Positions 6,685-15,139 of a stretch of DNA of 49,795 nucleotides are shown here, piece by piece. The position numbers and the translations under genes were made by a program. Within the stretch, counting starts at the first letter, position 1, and every line of letters starts with the position of its first letter. Source of the stretch: Actinomycetes bacterium. Its GTDB lineage: Bacteria > Actinomycetota > Actinomycetes > JAHEKZ01. The stretch is from NCBI GenBank assembly GCA_024644435.1, contig JAHEKZ010000008.1, positions 14,471-64,265 on the forward strand, read 5' to 3'. Below the pieces are notes generated by a model. The model was not told where the DNA came from and did no database searches. It saw nothing but the letters and a program-made list of their open reading frames with translations.

Positions 6685-9381
6685 GTGACGGGTGTGACGT
6701 ATGTGGCGAGCCAGCGACCCAGTAGACGACCCAGTAACGGGTCCAGAAACCGACTCCTTCCGACGGCCTTGGCGGCTGCACTGGTCGTGGGACTCGTGGG
6801 GGGTCTGCTCTCGCTGATCTCCACCCCAGCCCGAGCGGGATCGTCGGGCGAGGCATACAGCCGTCCTTCGAGTGGCGTGTTCGAGCTGTCCGGGCTGGGC
6901 TACGGACACGGCATCGGGATGTCGCAGTTCGGCGCGGAGGGAATGGGCCGCCTTGGCAAGAGCTATCGCGAGATCGTGAAGTTCTACTACCCCGGCACAC
7001 GCTTGGCCGAGGTGGGCGCCGACCGCCAGATCAAGGTCGGCCTCTCGGGCATCGTACGAGGCACCCCGCAGGGCAATGGCGTTGTTGTCCCGGCCAAGTC
7101 CGGTCTGTCGCTCAGCCACAGCGGCAACTCGATCCCTCTTCCGTCACGAGCTGGTGGCGAGCCGGTCACGACGTTCCGCGCCGTCAAGGGCAGCGGTGGG
7201 CTCGCCGTTTGGGCGGTCTCGTCCGCCAAGGCGGTCAAGGTGGTCGGCGGGCTCAGTGGGTTCGTTCGATGGCGGACCAGCGCGTCTGTCGGCAGCAGCC
7301 GGATCGGCGTCCAGACGGCGAGCGGCGCCAAGCGCGCCTACCGCGGTTTCCTCGACGTCAAGCTCAGCTCGTCCTCAGTGGTGGCAGTCAACTCGCTGCT
7401 GCTCGAGCACTACCTGCGCTCAGTCGTGTCGTCGGAAGTGCCGAGCTCGTGGACCGATGCAGCACTGCGGGCACAGGCGGTCGCGGCCCGCAGCTACGCA
7501 CTTCTGGCGCAGGTGAATGCGCGCGCGGCGCACCGGGCCTACGACATCTGCGACACCACCTCATGCCAGGTGTACTCGCCGATCTCCAGCGAAAGCGCAG
7601 CTGAGGTCTCAGCCGTCAAGGCCACAGCACATCAGTACCTCCGCGATGCCGGTCAGCCGGTGTTTGCCATGTTCAGCTCAGCCAACGGTGGGTACTCCGT
7701 TGCGGGCAGCCGTCCGTACCTTGTCGCCCAGCCGGACCCGTACGACGGTGTCGTGACCGGCGCCGCGAACTGGGGGCACAGCTGGTCGACATCCATCAGC
7801 TCGTCCAAGATCGAGAGCGCGTGGCCGCAGATCGGCACGTTGCAGAAGCTCAAGGTGCTGGGCCGGGACGGCAACGGTCCATGGGGCGGTCGTGTTCTGT
7901 CCGTCGGCCTTGTCGGCAGCAAGAGCACCGTCAGCGTCTCGGCCGACAGCTTCCGATGGGCCGCGGGGCTGAAGAGCACCTGGTGGACGGTCACCAACGC
8001 CGACGGGGGCACTACGGCGCCGGCGAGGAAGATCCGCGTCGAGCGGGGGGACCGTTCGGCGCTCGTGCGGTGGGGTGCGCCGAACACCGACCAGCGTGTG
8101 AAGGGGTACCGGATCACGGTCTCCTCTACCGATGTGACGTACCGCGTGTCTGCCGATACGCGTCGCGTCCGGGTCAAGGGGCTGACCAATGGCAAGGAGT
8201 ACCGGGCACGTGTGGCACCGATCTATCGTTCGGGTCGAGGTCCGGCTGCCGCCACTCCCGCTTTCGTCCCAAGCTCGTCCTACTCCTACTTCCAGTCCCT
8301 CAGCGCACGACGGATCGTCGATCGAGGAGAGACATTGGCATCGTCGCGCGGAGGGCAGGTGGCTGTGTCGGTCGTCGGGGCGCAGCGTGCACCCGAGGTG
8401 GGGACGCGCGCCGTTGCGGTCCGCGTGACTGCCACAAGTGCACGTGACGGCGGGCGCGTGAAGGTGTGGCCCTGTGGTGCCTCCGACCGCGACCAGGTCG
8501 TGGCGACCTACTCAGCCGGGGGGGCCGACGCCGGCCTGGCAACGGTGCGATCCGGTTCGAACGGCAAGATTTGTCTGGGGGCCAGCAGCAAGCTCGCCAG
8601 CCTGGACGTCGACCTGGTCGGCTACTACACATCGTCTGGTGTGGGCACCAAGGTGCTTCGCTCGGTTGTAGCGCGTCGATTGGTGAACAGTGCCACTGGC
8701 TTCGGGTGGGCGAAGGGACGACTGCAGTCCGGTGAGCCGCGCACGGTTCAGATCGCCGGACGTGAAGGCGTGCCGAAGGGCGCGCGCAACGTTCTGGTGA
8801 GCATCGGTCTGCTGAACCCCACCGAGACGGCCTCTTTGAGCATCGCTGCGCCGGGGACCCCCAGGACACTCGGACTCGCTGTGCGGGCCCCCGCCCGCTC
8901 GTGGCGAACGGGAACGACGGTAGCTCGGCTGGACGCCGATGGCCGACTGCCACTTCGTCTCAGCAAGGGAAAGGCGCACGTGCAGGTCGACGTGCTCGGA
9001 TGGTTCCGGTCGCAGCAAGGCGATCGATCCGGCCGGTACCGCAGTGTCAAGGGCTTCACCGCGCTTGAGTCGGGCTCATCCGGCACGTTGTCCGCCGGCG
9101 AGTCCCGCACTGTTCGCGTGCGCGGCAAGAACACTGAGGTCCCAGGAGCCGCCTCGTCTGTCATCGTCCAGGCGATCGCCCGGGGCGACGGCTCGAGCGG
9201 GTATCTGACGGTGCTTCCCGCTGGATCAGCCAAGACACCCCGCCCATTGCTCGCATTCGACAAGAGGGGCACCCATCGCACGTTGATGGTGGTGCCGGTC
9301 GGTGACGACGGCAAGATCACCGTCACTGCGAAGGGGAGTGCCGCCGCAGTCTCGTTCCGCATCGTCGGCTGGTACTCCTGA
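6685..9381 (+). CDS. Secreted SpoIID/LytB domain protein with fibronectin III and repeats
   Basis: The 898-residue protein has a basic N-terminus and signal segment (about 25-48, TPARA cleavage-like). SpoIID/LytB sequence runs from about 65 to 435: GLGYGHGIGMSQFGAEGM at 70-87 and the SSEVPSSW / RAQAVAARSYAL block at 249-273. E251 aligns with the catalytic Glu of the SpoIID lytic transglycosylase (E88 in B. subtilis). A fibronectin type III domain (about 447-525) and three repeats (about 540-648, 660-775, 785-898) follow. The repeats match those of the amidase upstream. Likely a secreted glycan-strand-cutting or amidase-enhancing protein; the host need not sporulate, since this domain is widespread. 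GTG at 6685 has a weak GAGAG site. Confidence 0.85.
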   Translation: MTGVTYVASQRPSRRPSNGSRNRLLPTALAAALVVGLVGGLLSLISTPARAGSSGEAYSRPSSGVFELSGLGYGHGIGMSQFGAEGMGRLGKSYREIVKFYYPGTRLAEVGADRQIKVGLSGIVRGTPQGNGVVVPAKSGLSLSHSGNSIPLPSRAGGEPVTTFRAVKGSGGLAVWAVSSAKAVKVVGGLSGFVRWRTSASVGSSRIGVQTASGAKRAYRGFLDVKLSSSSVVAVNSLLLEHYLRSVVSSEVPSSWTDAALRAQAVAARSYALLAQVNARAAHRAYDICDTTSCQVYSPISSESAAEVSAVKATAHQYLRDAGQPVFAMFSSANGGYSVAGSRPYLVAQPDPYDGVVTGAANWGHSWSTSISSSKIESAWPQIGTLQKLKVLGRDGNGPWGGRVLSVGLVGSKSTVSVSADSFRWAAGLKSTWWTVTNADGGTTAPARKIRVERGDRSALVRWGAPNTDQRVKGYRITVSSTDVTYRVSADTRRVRVKGLTNGKEYRARVAPIYRSGRGPAAATPAFVPSSSYSYFQSLSARRIVDRGETLASSRGGQVAVSVVGAQRAPEVGTRAVAVRVTATSARDGGRVKVWPCGASDRDQVVATYSAGGADAGLATVRSGSNGKICLGASSKLASLDVDLVGYYTSSGVGTKVLRSVVARRLVNSATGFGWAKGRLQSGEPRTVQIAGREGVPKGARNVLVSIGLLNPTETASLSIAAPGTPRTLGLAVRAPARSWRTGTTVARLDADGRLPLRLSKGKAHVQVDVLGWFRSQQGDRSGRYRSVKGFTALESGSSGTLSAGESRTVRVRGKNTEVPGAASSVIVQAIARGDGSSGYLTVLPAGSAKTPRPLLAFDKRGTHRTLMVVPVGDDGKITVTAKGSAAAVSFRIVGWYS
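8302..9378 (+). repeat. Three GRxGVP-type repeat modules in the SpoIID/LytB protein
   Basis: Residues about 540-648, 660-775 and 785-898 follow the amidase pattern (for example AGREGVPKGARNVLV, then a turn such as VLPAG or VWPCG, ending DLVGYY, DVLGWF or RIVGWY). The first copy is the most diverged (GAQRAPEVG instead of GRxGVP). Confidence 0.65.
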
Positions 9382-9402
9382 ACGAACGGGTGGCGACGCC
9401 CC

Positions 9403-9408
9403 TAGGCT
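9403..9408 (+). promoter_or_regulatory. -10 element TAGGCT, leaderless start of the nucleotidyltransferase
   Basis: TAGGCT is followed by exactly 6 bases (GACGCC) and the ATG at 9415. No ribosome-binding site fits, so the transcript is probably leaderless. Confidence 0.6.
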
Positions 9409-9414
9409 GACGCC

Positions 9415-10449
9415 ATGCGCGAAGCGGTCCTGCTGGTGGGCGGTCAAGGTACGCGGCTGCGTCCGCTGACCCTGACGACCCCCAAGCCGCTGCTGCCAGT
9501 TGCCGGGATCCCCTTTCTGGCCCACCAGCTGGCCGCCCTGCGCCACGCCGGGGTCGAGCATGTGGTTCTGGCGACGTCGTACCGATCAGAGGTCTTCGCG
9601 GAGACCTTCGGCGACGGTTCGCCCGTAGGGTTGCGCATCACGTACGTGCACGAAGATCAGCCTCTCGGCACGGGCGGCGCGATCCGGAACGCTGCGGAGG
9701 GCCTGACGTCCGGGCCTGACGAGCCGGTGGTGATCCTCAACGGCGATGTCCTCTCGGGCCACGACCTGGGGGGTCAGCTCGCGTTCCACCAGCAGGTGGC
9801 CGCCGACGTCACCCTGCATCTGGTGGAAGTTGCCGATGCCCGTGCCTACGGATGCGTGCCGACCGACGCGGAGGGCCGCGTCACGGAGTTCCTCGAGAAG
9901 ATGGACAACCCCGTGACGTCCTGGGTGAACGCCGGCGCGTACGTGTTCCGCCGATCGGTGATCGATGCCATTCCCGCCGGCCAGGTGGTGTCAGTGGAAC
10001 GTGAGACCTTTCCGGGATTGCTGGCTGCTGGGCGAGATGTTCGGGCGTGGAAGGAGACGGCCTACTGGTGCGATGTCGGAACGCCGGAAGCGCTGGTGCG
10101 ATGTTCGGCCGACGTCGTGCTGGGCGTCGCACCGTCGGCTGCCTACCTGCAGTCGGCAGCACCGGCATGGTTCGGCGATCCCAAGCTGTCGCACGATGAC
10201 GTTGAGGTCGTCGGTGGGTCGACCGTTGCGGCCGGAGCCGTGCTGGGCGCCGGCGCGGTGGTCGATGCATCGATCGTGATGGCGGGAGCGTCGATCGGTG
10301 CTGGTGCCACCGTCACTCGCAGCGTGATCGGCGCGGGTGCGGTGGTCGGCGCGGGTGCCGTGGTCGTCGACTCGGTGCTCGGCGATGCGACAACCGTCGA
10401 CCCGGGGGTGCACGTCGCTGCGGGATCGCGCCTGGGGTTGACGAGCTGA
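9415..10449 (+). CDS. manC: Mannose-1-phosphate guanylyltransferase-type nucleotidyltransferase
   Basis: The 344-residue protein has the NTP_transferase signature near its start (LVGGQGTRLRPLT, then PKPLLPV) and a C-terminal hexapeptide-repeat tail (about 265-340, many GAGA/VVxGA turns) typical of left-handed beta-helix pyrophosphorylases. It should make GDP-mannose (or another NDP-sugar) from NTP and sugar-1-phosphate in the cytoplasm. It corresponds in place and length to M. tuberculosis Rv3264c (called manB there), a GDP-mannose pyrophosphorylase near fbiA/fbiB. The phosphomannomutase and isomerase at 27.6-30.3 kb supply its substrate. Glucose-1-phosphate specificity cannot be excluded from sequence alone. 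Confidence 0.85.
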   Translation: MREAVLLVGGQGTRLRPLTLTTPKPLLPVAGIPFLAHQLAALRHAGVEHVVLATSYRSEVFAETFGDGSPVGLRITYVHEDQPLGTGGAIRNAAEGLTSGPDEPVVILNGDVLSGHDLGGQLAFHQQVAADVTLHLVEVADARAYGCVPTDAEGRVTEFLEKMDNPVTSWVNAGAYVFRRSVIDAIPAGQVVSVERETFPGLLAAGRDVRAWKETAYWCDVGTPEALVRCSADVVLGVAPSAAYLQSAAPAWFGDPKLSHDDVEVVGGSTVAAGAVLGAGAVVDASIVMAGASIGAGATVTRSVIGAGAVVGAGAVVVDSVLGDATTVDPGVHVAAGSRLGLTS

Positions 10450-11379
10450 GTGTTCGTGGTCGAGCGCACGTGGGTTCCGGGGTTCCCCGTCGACCTGGTG
10501 AACACCCTCGGCCCCTTGAGCCGCGGGCCCCTTCATCGGTCATTTCGCTTCGAGCAGCACCCGCCTGACCAGTCCAGGGTGGCCTGGTGGGCAACATCCA
10601 CACCGGAGGGACCTGGCACCCTTCGGCTGCAGGTGCGGGCCGCGGACGGAGCGGTGCAGGGGGCAGCATGGGGCCCCGGAGCGAGCTGGCTGTGTGACGG
10701 CATCCCGTCATTGCTCGGTGCCGACGACGACCCGGCGGGTTTTGAGCCTGCTCACCCGCAGGTGGCTGAGGCCTGGCGTCGCGCGCGGGGCTGGCGAGCC
10801 ATGCGCACCAGGCGTCCGGTCGAAGCGTGCCTTCTGGCGGTCTTCGAGCAGAAAGTCACGGGGGGTGAGGCGTGGCGCGCCTGGCAGGTGCTGGTTGGCA
10901 GGTTCGGTGAGCCTGCACCAGGTCCAGCTCCGGAGGGGATGGCCGTCGTGCCCTCGGCCAGGTCCTGGCGCAACGTCACTGACGCGGACTTCCATCGGGC
11001 GGGTCTAACTCCGCAGCGTGTTCGAACGTTGCGCGTCGTCGTCTCGGCCGCAGCGGCGATCGAGCGGACGAGTGAGCTCGCAGGGGCCGATGCCGACCAC
11101 GTCCTGCGTGCGCTCCCCGGCGTTGGCGTCTGGACGTCGGCCGAGGTGCGTCAGCGAGCCCACGGTGATCCTGATGCGGTCTCATTCGGCGACTTCCACC
11201 TGGCCAAGGACCTCTGCTGGTGGCTCACCGGCGAGCGCGGCGACGACGACCGCATGGCTGAGCTTCTGCAGCCCTATGCGGGGCATCGCTACCGGGTGCA
11301 GCGTCTGCTGGAGATGTCGGGAGTGTCGGCGCCGAGGCGGGGGCCGCGCATGGCGGTCCCGCACCATCGGTCCAGGTAA
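10450..11379 (+). CDS. AlkA-like DNA-3-methyladenine glycosylase family protein
   Basis: The 309-residue protein carries a helix-hairpin-helix with glycine-proline-rich loop (LPGVGVWTS, 222-230) and an aspartate at D248 (SFGDFHLAK) in the position of the catalytic Asp of the HhH-GPD superfamily. The N-terminal ~110 residues fit the AlkA-type TBP-like domain. Such enzymes excise alkylated bases. The GTG start immediately follows the TGA of the nucleotidyltransferase with no gap, so the two are translationally linked although functionally unrelated. The product is convergent with the HNH gene, only 6 bases between the stops. Confidence 0.82.
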   Translation: MFVVERTWVPGFPVDLVNTLGPLSRGPLHRSFRFEQHPPDQSRVAWWATSTPEGPGTLRLQVRAADGAVQGAAWGPGASWLCDGIPSLLGADDDPAGFEPAHPQVAEAWRRARGWRAMRTRRPVEACLLAVFEQKVTGGEAWRAWQVLVGRFGEPAPGPAPEGMAVVPSARSWRNVTDADFHRAGLTPQRVRTLRVVVSAAAAIERTSELAGADADHVLRALPGVGVWTSAEVRQRAHGDPDAVSFGDFHLAKDLCWWLTGERGDDDRMAELLQPYAGHRYRVQRLLEMSGVSAPRRGPRMAVPHHRSR

Positions 11380-11385
11380 CGGCGG

Positions 11386-12714
11386 CTACCTCCACCTTGC
11401 ACTGAGTGGATCAGGCGGGGGCAGCGCACTGTGGTGCACGGTGAGTCGGCTGCGATGGGTGAACGTCACTGTGTCGTCGGCGCCGTTGGGTCCGGTGGTG
11501 ATGACCCAGGCGTTGCCGTGCACGGCGCGGTGATGGTGGCTGCACAGCAGTAGGCCATTCGCGAGATCGGTGGTGCCACCCCGCTGCCAAGGCGTGACGT
11601 GGTGCGCGTGCGTCCACGGAGCGGCGCACCCCGGAAAGCGGCAGCCACGATCTCGAACCCACAGCGCCGTGCGCTGGGCGGCTGTGAAGAAGCGGTGGGC
11701 TCGCCCCACGTCGAGAACGGCTCCGGTGGGCGCCTGAAGCACGCGGACCAGGGTGGGGTTGCAGATGAGCTCGTCGAAGACCGCGGACGGTACGGGACTT
11801 CCGCCCGCGAAGCTGGCGGGTCGCCAGTGGTCGGAGGGTGAGGATGCGATGTCAGAGGTAGCTTCGAGCCGCTCCGGGGGAGCTCCGGTCGTCAGAAACG
11901 CCTCGGGTGGCGCGGTGATCAGGACGCGGGGGCTGAGCCCGCCGAAGACGGGGAGAGCGTCAGACTCGGCCGCCACGCGTAGTGCATCGAGCAGGGAGTC
12001 GTGGCGACGCTGGTTCGCTGTTCGCTGGTCGTCCGCGCTCGTGGGCGCGCCGGTGGCCGCAAACAGTTGGGTGAGCAATGCGCCACCCTCGGCAGTCGTC
12101 AGCAGCTCGAGACGCCAGGAGCCGTCGAGGAGAGGGGCCAGGCTCGCCCGGCGAGCCCGAGTCTGTCGGTCGTGGTCGGCCAGACCGCGGTCGGGGTCGA
12201 GGACATAGCGCAGGTGCCTGCCGGCCGCGCGAAGCTGTGCTGGGTCGACCTGGGCGGCGAGGTCGACCAGAAGGTGGACGGCTCGGCGGTGATCGGCGGA
12301 GCCTTCAGACTCAGGGGAGTCGTCGGACGCGGTGAGGTCGTGGAGAGCGCTGGTGATGGCCTGAAGGTGGCCATACGTGATCGTGCCGTCGACCACGGCG
12401 GCAGCAGCCACATCGCTGGCGGGATCGTGCGCCCGCATGCGGGCGGTTCGGACGTGCATGCTTGCCTCACGCGGCGCCATCCGAAGCGTGTGCCTCAGCC
12501 AGGCAGCTGTCGACGTCGCTCCGTCGAGCACCTGCCCGTCACCGGCGGCGTCCGAGACGGCCACTGTCTCGTCGAAGGTCAGCTCCAACGCATCGATCGT
12601 CGAGCGAAGGGTGACGAGCCGAGCCTTCCGCTGGGCGGCTGTCAGCGCGCGGACATCGTCGGCGTGCACTGCGGCAGCGGCCTCAGCGAGAGCCACCAAC
12701 GGCGACGGAGACAT
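11386..12714 (-). CDS. DUF222 / HNH endonuclease domain protein (13E12 type)
   Basis: The 442-residue protein combines a DUF222 region (about 10-330) with an HNH nuclease domain at 355-405: C358, C363, H369, H371-H372, N386, C391 and H399 are in the expected spacing. This is the common actinobacterial 13E12-type family, often present in many copies per genome. Its role is unknown; the HNH motif implies metal-dependent DNA cleavage. A much longer open frame runs upstream over fbiB, but the ATG at 12714 with AGGTG seven bases upstream and the typical MSPSP start mark the true beginning. It interrupts the otherwise conserved manC-fbiB neighbourhood and may be an insertion. Confidence 0.85.
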   Translation of the reverse strand: MSPSPLVALAEAAAAVHADDVRALTAAQRKARLVTLRSTIDALELTFDETVAVSDAAGDGQVLDGATSTAAWLRHTLRMAPREASMHVRTARMRAHDPASDVAAAAVVDGTITYGHLQAITSALHDLTASDDSPESEGSADHRRAVHLLVDLAAQVDPAQLRAAGRHLRYVLDPDRGLADHDRQTRARRASLAPLLDGSWRLELLTTAEGGALLTQLFAATGAPTSADDQRTANQRRHDSLLDALRVAAESDALPVFGGLSPRVLITAPPEAFLTTGAPPERLEATSDIASSPSDHWRPASFAGGSPVPSAVFDELICNPTLVRVLQAPTGAVLDVGRAHRFFTAAQRTALWVRDRGCRFPGCAAPWTHAHHVTPWQRGGTTDLANGLLLCSHHHRAVHGNAWVITTGPNGADDTVTFTHRSRLTVHHSALPPPDPLSARWR

Positions 12715-12809
12715 CAGGCACCTCACACGCAGGGACGGAATCGTGGACGGTGGTCGCGTCTGCGTGTCTCGACGTGTCGCTCGCCATGAATCGAATCGAC
12801 CAGAACTCA

Positions 12810-12860
12810 CGCTAGAGCAGGGGTCTGACAACACCCATCTAGGGCGACTGCGCTCTAGCG
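12810..12860 (-). terminator. 9-bp perfect inverted repeat after fbiB
   Basis: Arms CGCTAGAGC (12810-12818) and GCTCTAGCG (12852-12860) are perfect complements, separated by 33 bases. The right arm covers the fbiB stop codon. Position suggests a transcription end for fbiA-fbiB, though the spacer is long and there is no T-tract; a protein-binding dyad upstream of the HNH gene is the alternative. Confidence 0.35.
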
Positions 12861-14135
12861 GTCGGCGATGTACTCGCGTGGCTGTCTCGGTGGCCGCGGT
12901 TCCGGTTCCGGGTCCGCGAATCCGACGGCGACCGCACCCATTGGTTGCCAGCCGGCGGGCAGCTCCAATGCCGTGCGCGCCACGTCCGGACAGAAGAGCG
13001 TCGACGAGACCCAGGCCGATCCCACGCCCCGAGTAGACAGCCCGAGGAGGAAGTTCTCGATACCGGCTCCCATGGACAACAGGAACATGGCTGCCTCTGC
13101 AGCTGACCGGCGTGGATCCGGATAGGTGTGGCTGCCCTCGTCGACCAAGCACGGCACAACAAGTGTCGGCGCCTGACGCAGGATGTCGCCCCGTGCAACG
13201 CGTCCGTCGATGGCGGTCTCGTCCAGACCGTCGCCGCGAAGGTCGGTACGCCACTGGTCGGCCATCGCATCCAGCAGGGCTCCACGCCGCTCGCCGGCGA
13301 CAATGACGAACCGCCAGGGAGTGGTGTGATGTGGGGCCGGGGCGGTGACCGCGTCGGCGACGGCTGCCTCGATCGTTGTTCGCGCAACCGGACGGGGGGC
13401 GAAGGTGCGAACAGTCCGACGGGACCGCACCACGTCGGTAGAGCCGAGGGGAAACAGGTCTTCGTCCCGTGGTCGCACGATCGCCGCGGCGCCAGGGCCG
13501 TCGGACGACTGAACCAGGTGACCGAGCCCGCGTACCACGGCGACCGGCGTGCGAGCCGCCTTGCCCATGACCAGCTCGGCCGCAGCCGCGATCTCGTCGG
13601 CGACTGCCGGGACGGTCGCCTCGAGGACGTTGCCGTGGGCATCCGTCGAGCCGCGGAGGTCGAGCAGCGGTGAGATGCCGGCTGCACCGATCGCGATGTC
13701 GGTCTGTCCCAGGCGCCACGGGCGTCCTGCCGTGTCGGTGACGATCACCGCGATCGTGCCGTCGAGGGAACCCTGCAGCGCAGCGCGAAGCGAGCGGGCC
13801 GATGCGTCAGCGTCTTCGGGTAGCAGGACGAGTGAGCCAGGTGCCGCGTTGCTCGCGTCCACGCCGGCCGCGGCGAGCACCAGGCCGTGGCGAGTCTCGA
13901 CGATCTTCAGGTCGCCGCGCTCGGCCACCACTCGCACCGTCTCGCGTGCCACGGCGTCGGCACGGTCGACGCCGGGGACGACACGACCCTCAGCCTTGCT
14001 CACGACCTTGCTCGACACCACGACGATGTCGCCGTCCTGAAGCTGGGCTCCGCCCGCGGTGATGGCGGCCACGAGGTCGTCACCAGGCGCGATCTCCGGC
14101 AGGCCGTCGAGCGCCACTACCTCAAAGCCGCTCAT
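12855..14135 (-). CDS. fbiB: FbiB: F420 gamma-glutamyl ligase fused to nitroreductase-like domain
   Basis: The 426-residue protein has an N-terminal CofE domain (about 1-240) with the typical GDDL, LQDGDIVVVSSKVVSKAEGR and VIVTDTAGRPWRLGQTDIAIG segments. The C-terminal nitroreductase-like FMN domain (about 247-426) is marked by RSRRTVRTF and TPWRFVIV. CofE adds glutamates to F420-0; in actinobacteria the fused domain reduces dehydro-F420-0 with FMNH2. Length fits mycobacterial FbiB (about 448). It starts 5 bases after the fbiA stop on the same strand, as expected for a coupled fbiAB operon. The stop lies in an inverted repeat. Confidence 0.93.
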   Translation of the reverse strand: MSGFEVVALDGLPEIAPGDDLVAAITAGGAQLQDGDIVVVSSKVVSKAEGRVVPGVDRADAVARETVRVVAERGDLKIVETRHGLVLAAAGVDASNAAPGSLVLLPEDADASARSLRAALQGSLDGTIAVIVTDTAGRPWRLGQTDIAIGAAGISPLLDLRGSTDAHGNVLEATVPAVADEIAAAAELVMGKAARTPVAVVRGLGHLVQSSDGPGAAAIVRPRDEDLFPLGSTDVVRSRRTVRTFAPRPVARTTIEAAVADAVTAPAPHHTTPWRFVIVAGERRGALLDAMADQWRTDLRGDGLDETAIDGRVARGDILRQAPTLVVPCLVDEGSHTYPDPRRSAAEAAMFLLSMGAGIENFLLGLSTRGVGSAWVSSTLFCPDVARTALELPAGWQPMGAVAVGFADPEPEPRPPRQPREYIADR

Positions 14136-14140
14136 GGACG

Positions 14141-15124
14141 TCAGCCGCGCAGCTCGAGAGCGAGGGAGAGGGCCGCACCGGCGAGATCGGCGGCCTCGCC
14201 TGGGGTTGTCATGAGCAGCGGCCGGGATCGTTGGACGACGCCGGGCGGCCCGGCGATGGAGGTGTCCTCATCGGCCACCAGCCAACCGTCGAGAAGGCCA
14301 CCGGCGATGCGCGCACCGTAGTGACCGGCTACCCCCGCTGCCGAGGTCTCCACGCCGATAGCGGAGAGGCACGCGTCCGCCATGCCGCGTACGGGCTTGC
14401 CGCCGATGATCGGCGACACCCCGACGACGGGGGCCGCCGTTGCGCGCAGGGCGTCGCCGATGCCGTCGACCTGCAGAATCGCGCCGATGCTCACGACCGG
14501 GTTGGACGGGGGCAGCAGAACCACGTCTGCCCCGCGAATGGCGTCGAGAACGTCGGCGGTCGGTTGTGCCTCGGCTGCTCCGAGAAAGACGAACTCCAGA
14601 GCTGGACGCCTCGCCTGCTCGCGCACCCACCACTCCTGGAAGTGCACCGCCTGGCGTGACCCGTCATCACCGGTGACCACGACATGGGTCTCGACCGGGT
14701 CGTCGCTCATGGGCAGGAGGCGCATGCCTGGCCGCCACCGGTCGCAGAGCGCGGCTGTCACGTCGGTCAGGGACCAGCCGGCGCGGAGCATCTGGGTGCG
14801 CACGATGTGGGTCGCAAAGTCGCGGTCGCCAAGCGTGAACCAGTCGGGCGGCACCTCGTAAGCCGCCAGCTCGGCACTCACGCTGAAGGTCTCGTCCGCA
14901 CGGCCCCACCCCTGCTCCTCGTGGATGCCCCCGCCGAGCGTGTACATCACGGTGTCCAGGTCAGGACAGACGCGCAGTCCGAAGAGGGTGATGTCGTCGG
15001 CGGTGTTGCCGATCACGGTGATCTCGGCACCGGACCAGTCGTCGCTGCGGGCCTGCAGGTGCTCACGCAGGCCACGAAGAAAGCGGGCGCCGCCGATGCC
15101 CCCTGTCAGGGCGGTGATCTGCAT
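14141..15124 (-). CDS. fbiA: FbiA: 2-phospho-L-lactate / phosphoenolpyruvate transferase (CofD family)
   Basis: The 327-residue protein begins with the CofD glycine-rich motif GGIGGARF at 8-15, followed by VIGNTADD, CPDLDTVMYTLGG and GDRDFATHIVRT, all typical of the family. The enzyme joins the lactyl or enolpyruvyl phosphate moiety (from a GDP-activated donor) to the deazaflavin Fo, giving F420-0 or dehydro-F420-0. It is the first gene of the fbiA-fbiB operon. The ATG at 15124 lies 15 bases from the divergent methyltransferase start, leaving almost no room for two leaders; a CAAGAT hexamer exactly 6 bases before the ATG suggests leaderless transcription. Confidence 0.95.
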   Translation of the reverse strand: MQITALTGGIGGARFLRGLREHLQARSDDWSGAEITVIGNTADDITLFGLRVCPDLDTVMYTLGGGIHEEQGWGRADETFSVSAELAAYEVPPDWFTLGDRDFATHIVRTQMLRAGWSLTDVTAALCDRWRPGMRLLPMSDDPVETHVVVTGDDGSRQAVHFQEWWVREQARRPALEFVFLGAAEAQPTADVLDAIRGADVVLLPPSNPVVSIGAILQVDGIGDALRATAAPVVGVSPIIGGKPVRGMADACLSAIGVETSAAGVAGHYGARIAGGLLDGWLVADEDTSIAGPPGVVQRSRPLLMTTPGEAADLAGAALSLALELRG

Positions 15125-15139
15125 GGCAGCATCTTGTCA

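Noticed and set aside
11386-12714. HNH gene as part of an insertion sequence or intron
   Set aside because: No terminal repeats, target duplication or transposase; the DUF222/HNH family is a normal chromosomal multi-copy family.
12715-13719. N-terminal extension of the HNH protein by 335 residues
   Set aside because: It runs across fbiB in another frame, is arginine-rich, and the ATG at 12714 has a proper ribosome-binding site.
14684-15139. N-terminal extension of the methyltransferase
   Set aside because: It would lie inside fbiA on the opposite strand; no domain is present before the GTG at 15140.
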